This document shows, in pieces, positions 28,609-33,643 of a DNA stretch of 33,643 nucleotides. Made by a program: the position numbers and the translations under genes. This DNA is from a virus: IMG/VR virus record IMGVR_UViG_3300046001_002224, positions 1-33,643 of that record; one strand, 5' to 3'. Positions within the stretch are counted from its first letter, which is position 1. The number at the start of each line of letters is the position of its first letter. The notes below the pieces were generated by a model, which saw only the letters and a list, made by a program, of their open reading frames with translations, was not told the DNA's origin and made no database searches.

Positions 28609-28725
28609 TCAACTTCTTACTATCTGAGTTATCGTACTTGTGTGACCTCCGATTAGTGAGCCTACACCTTGACCGCCTGACTTAATTAGGTAGTCTTTTA
28701 GTTTTGGTTTAAGTATTTTTGGCAT
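28609..28725 (-). CDS. Small unknown protein, 38 residues
   Basis: The ATG at 28725-28723, 1 bp after the protease stop, begins MPKILKPKLKDYLIKSGGQG and ends at TGA 28611-28609. Basic start and Gly-rich middle (GGQGVGSLIGG). Placement between protease and scaffold genes supports it. Function unknown. Confidence 0.5.
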   Translation of the reverse strand: MPKILKPKLKDYLIKSGGQGVGSLIGGHTSTITQIVRS

Positions 28726-28726
28726 G

Positions 28727-29620
28727 TTATAGGTTATTGTAAATACTAGCTTCGTCTTTGAAGTTTTTAGCAGCGTATTGTTTATCAACTGCTATTTCTA
28801 ATTTAGGAAACTCAGGTATTGCTGTTTTATAATCTATACCTAATTCTTTAGCTTTAGCTTTAAAGTCGTCAATGGTTTTATTAAAAGCATCCGTTAATTG
28901 AGCCTGTTCATTTAGTAGTTTTAAAGCTGCTTTGCCTTCTGTTCTTACTTTTGAAGATTGTGCAAGAATTGAATTATAATTTTTCTCTAGCTTTGAATAA
29001 GCTGTTTGAACATCCATATAGTCGCTCAACTCAACCTTTTGACTTGACAATACCGCATTCAATTCTTTAATAATTTGTTCTTCCATTGTTTCTGTTTTAC
29101 TTTGTAACTGTTCAAACCCATCGAAACGAGCCTCTATACTATATCCTTTAAACTTACCAGCTTTCACTTCATTCCAAACTTCATTATTGTCAATCTTAGA
29201 CATTAACACCCATTCACCACCTTTAGCATTAAGGTTGTATAAGTTAGATTTATCATGCTTAGAATCTTCAACAACCCAAGATTCGATTACTGTAATCCCG
29301 TCTACCTTTTCTTCATGGTCAGTAGTGAATTTCTTTAACATCATTTTCTTCATAAAGTCTTCAGCGGCTTGTGCGACTGTTTCTTTAGTAAAGTAGATGT
29401 TGAACTTCTTACCACCCATTAAACGAAGTATTCGCTTCTCAGGAACTAAAGCAAACCCAACTACAATACGTCTTTCTTCATCTACTACTTTAAACTCTAC
29501 ATCTTGAGCAGCTAAGGCAACAAAGTTTTCTTCTATTGCAGGTTGGTCTACTAACGAAATAGCAAACACTCCATCGTCTGCTGTTTTCATTGTTAATTCA
29601 ATTTCTTGTATCTTCTCCAT
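28727..29620 (-). CDS. Prohead protease, XkdF-like, with C-terminal coiled coil
   Basis: 297 residues. The N-terminal about 190 residues contain DDGVFAISLVDQPAIEENFV, EERRIVVGFALVPEKRI, KFTTDHEEKVDGITVIESWV, GGEWVLMSKIDN and KGYSIEARF, the pattern of the XkdF-type putative phage serine protease. The rest is a helical tail (LEKNYNSILAQSSKVRTEGK) that could act as a scaffold segment. It would process scaffold and capsid after assembly. Confidence 0.8.
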   Translation of the reverse strand: MEKIQEIELTMKTADDGVFAISLVDQPAIEENFVALAAQDVEFKVVDEERRIVVGFALVPEKRILRLMGGKKFNIYFTKETVAQAAEDFMKKMMLKKFTTDHEEKVDGITVIESWVVEDSKHDKSNLYNLNAKGGEWVLMSKIDNNEVWNEVKAGKFKGYSIEARFDGFEQLQSKTETMEEQIIKELNAVLSSQKVELSDYMDVQTAYSKLEKNYNSILAQSSKVRTEGKAALKLLNEQAQLTDAFNKTIDDFKAKAKELGIDYKTAIPEFPKLEIAVDKQYAAKNFKDEASIYNNL

Positions 29621-29635
29621 AATTAATAAACTATT

Positions 29636-31498
29636 TTATAGCGTTGCTGTTTTAATTTGGTTTCTATCTAGTGATTGAGCAGTTGTTACAGCGCCACTTA
29701 CAACGAATGCCTGAACAGGTGGCTGATTATTCAATCCCTCCATTATTTGATTAGTATTAGAGTTACCAACTACATTAAACGAAGCTGGATTACTTGCTTG
29801 ACCAGCACTTGCGCCAACTCCACCACCAGTTGAAGCACTTACACTACCACCGCCACCTTCAAACTGAGTTGATGAAATCTTCTTAACATTAGCTACACCT
29901 GAAGCAACCACACCAGCCGCTGCAACAGCTCCTAAAGCTAAACCAACAGGTCCAGGTATTGTTGCGGTCATTCCTGTGAATGCTGATACTGCACCCTTGA
30001 TAGTATCAATAGTTGCCATTGCAATATTGAGCTTCTTCTGAGTGTTAAACGCTTTCTTTTGTGCTGCATTAGATTTACCAGCAAATGCACCAACCAAATC
30101 TGATATACCTTGAAGCCCACCTTTAGTAGCGTCAAGTGACATATTCATCATGTTCTTTTTACGTGCAAGTTCGGCTGCATCAGCAGCTTTTTGTTTCTCA
30201 GCTTCAGCAAGTCTAGCAGCTTCATTAACCGCAGCTTCTTTATCTGTTTGCTCCTTTAATAAGTCTAAGTCAAGCGTGTTGTTCTCTAATGTTATCGCTC
30301 GTTTAGTTTCTAAGAATGTAGTCTCTAATGCTAACTTACCAGCGTTCATTTCAGAAATTCTAGCAAGTTCTTCTTCACGTGCCTTAGCCGCTGCATTGTC
30401 AATCTTTACTTCAGGTTGGTTATTAAGTGAAATCTGAGCAGTCTTTAAACTATCTATTGCATCAATACTCGCTTCTAGCTCTTGGTTACGTGCTGTTAAA
30501 CTTGAATTAGTAGACTGTATCTGTTTATTCATCTCAGCATCAGCCTCTTTAATCTGGGTTAATGCGTCTGCAATCTCCTTCATTCTAAGAGAAGTAAACA
30601 ACCCTAGCTTATCTTCAGCAATTGCTTGTTTAGCTGCAATTATTTGTTGTACTAACTTTTCCTTAGTTTCCTTTTGTACTTCTTTAAGTTTTTCCTTCTG
30701 AGCATTAAGCGATCGTATTGCAGCCTTATCTTGTTCTACTGCAATTTCTAGCTCCTTAATCTTAGCTGCATTGATTTCCTTCTGTACCTTGGTAGCGTCT
30801 TCACCCATCGCGATACGTCTAGCACCTTCACGGTCTAATGCCTTTATAGCTTTCTCGCTACTTGTATTCTGTTCTTTAGCAGTTTTCTCTAATGCAAGTC
30901 TATACTTCTCACTCGCAGCAGTTGAACGTTTAAACGCGTCTAGTACCTCAGTGTTTGCCTTGGTTGCAAAGTACATCGCAGCAGCACCGAGAGCCACAAA
31001 TGCGGTTACGATGAGCCCTATTGGATTAGCCATGATTACAGCGTTCAAAGCCTTAAACGCTGGGATAGATTCACGAACCGATTGAATACCTTGAGCAATA
31101 GCCATAGCACTATTGACTTTCAATAACGCTTCCTCTACTTTAGCGCTCTCAGCGCCAAACGCTCCCATTGTACCTTGAGCAAGCTCAAACCCTCCGGCTA
31201 AACCCTGAATAGAACCGCCTAACTTTTGCGACATTGTACCACTCATTCCATCGACTGCCATATCAACGTCGATGATGACTTTCTTCATCTTGCCGACCTG
31301 GGCGGTCATTTGCTTAAACTGTTCTGAAGACGAATCCCCAGCCTGAGCCATTGCGTATAATTGGTCTTCTAACTCGCCTATCTGAGCAGTTAACGGTTGT
31401 ACTTCATCGTATAAGCCACCAACTGCATTTTCTAGCTTTTCTAGTTCAGCTCTACCTTCAGCAGTCTTAACGTCTATTACTATCGTTTTCTTTTCCAT
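29636..31498 (-). CDS. Tape measure protein
   Basis: 620 residues. A long helical N-terminal part (IGELEDQLYAMAQAGDSSSE) leads to hydrophobic segments near 160-180 (NPIGLIVTAFVALGAAAMYF) and 510-540 (PGPVGLALGAVAAAGVVASG), with a coiled-coil centre rich in Lys, Glu and Ala. This is the standard tape measure plan. The length is short, so the tail should be short for a siphovirus. It overlaps the 51-residue gene by 19 bp. Confidence 0.85.
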   Translation of the reverse strand: MEKKTIVIDVKTAEGRAELEKLENAVGGLYDEVQPLTAQIGELEDQLYAMAQAGDSSSEQFKQMTAQVGKMKKVIIDVDMAVDGMSGTMSQKLGGSIQGLAGGFELAQGTMGAFGAESAKVEEALLKVNSAMAIAQGIQSVRESIPAFKALNAVIMANPIGLIVTAFVALGAAAMYFATKANTEVLDAFKRSTAASEKYRLALEKTAKEQNTSSEKAIKALDREGARRIAMGEDATKVQKEINAAKIKELEIAVEQDKAAIRSLNAQKEKLKEVQKETKEKLVQQIIAAKQAIAEDKLGLFTSLRMKEIADALTQIKEADAEMNKQIQSTNSSLTARNQELEASIDAIDSLKTAQISLNNQPEVKIDNAAAKAREEELARISEMNAGKLALETTFLETKRAITLENNTLDLDLLKEQTDKEAAVNEAARLAEAEKQKAADAAELARKKNMMNMSLDATKGGLQGISDLVGAFAGKSNAAQKKAFNTQKKLNIAMATIDTIKGAVSAFTGMTATIPGPVGLALGAVAAAGVVASGVANVKKISSTQFEGGGGSVSASTGGGVGASAGQASNPASFNVVGNSNTNQIMEGLNNQPPVQAFVVSGAVTTAQSLDRNQIKTATL

Positions 31499-31635
31499 AA
31501 CTGCTCTCTTACGATTTGTTTAACCATTTCTTTAAACGTCTTAGGTATCTTGTACCTACCCTTTGCTATCTCAATACGCTCAGATTCAGCGTGGAACTTT
31601 GAGGTGCTTAGCATATCTATAATGTTCTTTATCAT
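31480..31635 (-). CDS. Small basic protein before the tape measure, 51 residues
   Basis: The ATG at 31635-31633 overlaps the upstream TGA (ATGA) and the frame reads MIKNIIDMLSTSKFHAESER, ending at TAG 31482-31480 inside the tape measure gene. Helical and basic (REQLWKRKR). The position is that of a tail-assembly accessory. Function unknown. Confidence 0.6.
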   Translation of the reverse strand: MIKNIIDMLSTSKFHAESERIEIAKGRYKIPKTFKEMVKQIVREQLWKRKR

Positions 31636-33643
31636 TCTGAAATCCTCCTTTGTTTATTCTCAGTTACTCGTTGGTTAGTAAATCCTGTACCTTCAAGTAT
31701 TCTAATTATCCTACATCTATTCTGAGTAATCGTTAAGTACTGAGTAGGTAATGTTACACCCCTAACAACTATTGTTAATGGGAATGTATTAGTTCTAGCT
31801 ACACCTGTGTTAGCAGTACAAGTGAATACAATTGTTTGTTCTCCTGTTGGCGTGGTATCGTCAGGTGTTGCAAACTGAGTTTCTAAAGGTGTACCGATTG
31901 TAATTGTAGTGTCTGAAGAAACACTAAACGCAACATCTAAAGTCTGACTAGCACAATTGATAGTAAACGATTGATTATAGTCTTGTGCATCTCGCCAATT
32001 ACTAAGCAGTACTAACTCCACTTCACCCGTTACTAAGTTTTGCTTCATCTCGTTAATTAGATACTTCTTATCTCTAATTACCATGCTATCATTTAATCGT
32101 ATAGAAGTCATTTCGTTTAATGGAAACAAACACTTTACGTTTAGTATTCTAGTCTTTAGATTATACAAGTTAAGTAAGTAGCTTTCATAATATTTACGGT
32201 ACAAAGTATTATTAACTACATTCAAACTGAGTGAGCTATACTCACTACCAAAGTTTAAGGTATAATCTTCTTGTGCAAAGTTCATATCTTGACCGAACGG
32301 AACATAGCCCGTTATCTGCTCAACTGTTGAACCCGTATCGAAGTAAACAGAAACGTTAACATCTATATAGTCGTACATATACAGTAAAGTAGGCTTAGGC
32401 ACATAGTTTTTATACTCAGGGGATGTTCCTAGGCAATACCCTACTTGTACATTAGTATTCGTAAACTTATTATGTAACGGTGTTTCAAATGGTAACTGTA
32501 TAGTATAATCGCCGCCATCGTATTCAAACGTAGCTGATAAGTCAGAATACTCTCGCTTGAACAAGTCAAAGAACTCACGATTCATAAAAGACAACGACTG
32601 TTGATACTTGAAATTAATGTTCTTGTATAGTTTAGGTCTATTAACTGTTATGCTTTCAAATGAAGTGTAAGGTGTTATGTTCCAATCAATCCCACTGTTA
32701 TAATAAACATCTAAAGGTTCGATTTTAAACGTGGTTAGATTACTACCTGTAACTGTTAGGTTATAAGTATTTACAAGTCCATTAATGAAATCAATTACTT
32801 TCATCTCAGGAGCAAGGAACGCTAAATCAGTAGTTAAAGTTGTGCTTAATGAGGTGTTGGAAGTGTCCGTATATGTATCAGTAAACGGTACATTTGAAAC
32901 TGCTGAGAAGTCAATTAGATTATAACTTAACTGATAACTTACAGTGTTAGAAAACGTCATGGCTGAAGTAGAACGTAGTTTAAATGTAAACGACCTACTT
33001 AGTCCTACATCATTACCCTCTGCTATTACTGAGAATATTTGCGCCCCGTTACCAGGTAAGCTAAACATATAGTTACCACTATCATAAACATCTAAGTAGT
33101 AATCAATAGTTGAGCCTGTGTTAATTTCAACAGATACAAAGTGACTAACGGCAATTGCAGCATCGTAAGGAGCGACAATCAAAGACGATGGTGAAACATA
33201 GCTATACTGTACCGTATCAGCGTAGAGTATATCTGTACTTACACCAGCTTCACCAAACTTTAATCCCTTGCCCTTAGTAAAGAATTGGAATGTTTCCTTA
33301 TTCTTAAACCAAAGATAAGCGTGTCTAAACTGCTTAGTGTCTAGGAATGAACCTGTAAATGTTAGCCCATATTGAGTAGCAATAATATCTAGTATTGACT
33401 TAACTCTTACAGCTGGAAACAACTCGCTAAAATCTATTGGTGAAGTATTTAAGCTAATATCGTTAGCGTCAGCACTTCCATATTGCCACACTCTGTTAGA
33501 ACTAATTAAAGGATAGCGTACATCGTAGTCAGTAGTATTGAAGTCAGTTTCAATACGTGCTAATATTTCAGTGCCTGTATAGTCATGGTCTAAAGTAGAA
33601 TAGTTTAAGTCACCTAGCTTAGCGTCACCTATTAAGTCTTCCT
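31632..33643 (-). CDS. Tail/baseplate protein, main part of the gene crossing the join
   Basis: This is residues about 159-785 of the protein that begins at 475. The frame is open to the window edge; bases 33515-33640 repeat 1-126. Mostly beta-rich. The C-terminal quarter (SFTINCASQTLDVAFSVSSD, TPTGEQTIVFTCTANTG) looks like an Ig-like or carbohydrate-binding beta-sandwich. A large tail-tip or baseplate protein next to the tape measure is the likely role. Confidence 0.8.
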   Translation of the reverse strand, partial: EDLIGDAKLGDLNYSTLDHDYTGTEILARIETDFNTTDYDVRYPLISSNRVWQYGSADANDISLNTSPIDFSELFPAVRVKSILDIIATQYGLTFTGSFLDTKQFRHAYLWFKNKETFQFFTKGKGLKFGEAGVSTDILYADTVQYSYVSPSSLIVAPYDAAIAVSHFVSVEINTGSTIDYYLDVYDSGNYMFSLPGNGAQIFSVIAEGNDVGLSRSFTFKLRSTSAMTFSNTVSYQLSYNLIDFSAVSNVPFTDTYTDTSNTSLSTTLTTDLAFLAPEMKVIDFINGLVNTYNLTVTGSNLTTFKIEPLDVYYNSGIDWNITPYTSFESITVNRPKLYKNINFKYQQSLSFMNREFFDLFKREYSDLSATFEYDGGDYTIQLPFETPLHNKFTNTNVQVGYCLGTSPEYKNYVPKPTLLYMYDYIDVNVSVYFDTGSTVEQITGYVPFGQDMNFAQEDYTLNFGSEYSSLSLNVVNNTLYRKYYESYLLNLYNLKTRILNVKCLFPLNEMTSIRLNDSMVIRDKKYLINEMKQNLVTGEVELVLLSNWRDAQDYNQSFTINCASQTLDVAFSVSSDTTITIGTPLETQFATPDDTTPTGEQTIVFTCTANTGVARTNTFPLTIVVRGVTLPTQYLTITQNRCRIIRILEGTGFTNQRVTENKQRRISE
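33515..33640. repeat. Right copy of the 126-bp terminal overlap
   Basis: Identical to bases 1-126. The three following bases (cct) differ from 127-129, probably an end-of-contig error. Confidence 0.95.

Noticed and set aside
1-33643. tRNA genes, integrase, lysogeny repressor, methyltransferases
   Set aside because: None was seen on either strand among the frames and gaps. The genome looks virulent, though a dedicated tRNA search was not possible here.

Overview
The window is the genome of a tailed, siphovirus-like phage of a Bacteroidota host, probably of the Flavobacteriia. It is essentially complete. Bases 1-126 recur exactly at 33515-33640, and one reading frame runs unbroken through the join (475 down to 1, then 33514 down to 31632). 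The molecule therefore closes to a circle of about 33,514 bp. The host assignment rests on recurrent TAnnTTTG -7 boxes, some with a TTG or TTTG box 19 bp upstream, on A-rich leaders, on AT-rich DNA, and on proteins resembling Bacteroidota phage families (DUF3127-type SSB, capsid, portal and tail proteins). Family names come from reading the proteins, not from searches. I see no integrase, CI-like repressor, att site, tRNA, CRISPR array or reverse transcriptase, so a virulent lifestyle is likely.

Almost everything is on the minus strand, so the genome reads from high to low coordinates. Early region (about 18.7 to 7.1 kb): a metallophosphoesterase; small unknown genes in short cassettes, most with their own promoter; a protein built of ten 60-bp tandem repeats; an AT-rich origin candidate; a replication and recombination operon (SF3 helicase, VRR-NUC-like nuclease, Zn-ribbon, ERF annealing protein, SSB); an HNH endonuclease; and more small genes. 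A sigma-like factor (6490-7023) with its own -7 box then leads through small coupled genes into the terminase.

Late region: terminase small and large subunits; a tail-chaperone-like gene with a probable -1 frameshift on a run of nine T; a gp10-like completion protein; three tail or baseplate proteins (the last crossing the join); tape measure; prohead protease; scaffold-like protein; decoration-like protein; major capsid; tail tube; portal; connector; a lectin-tipped receptor-binding candidate; and a lysis cassette (two holin candidates, a unimolecular-spanin candidate, a lysozyme-like endolysin) ending in a terminator. The tail block lies between the terminase and the head genes, which is not the usual order.

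Only two places carry plus-strand genes: a small lipoprotein at 22039 and a two-gene pair at 25490-25917, each with its own -7 box, like morons. The most interesting signals are the frameshift, an operator (TTTAGAATnATTCTAAA and derivatives) at fixed spacing upstream of several early promoters, and a pseudoknot/terminator leader in front of the replication operon.
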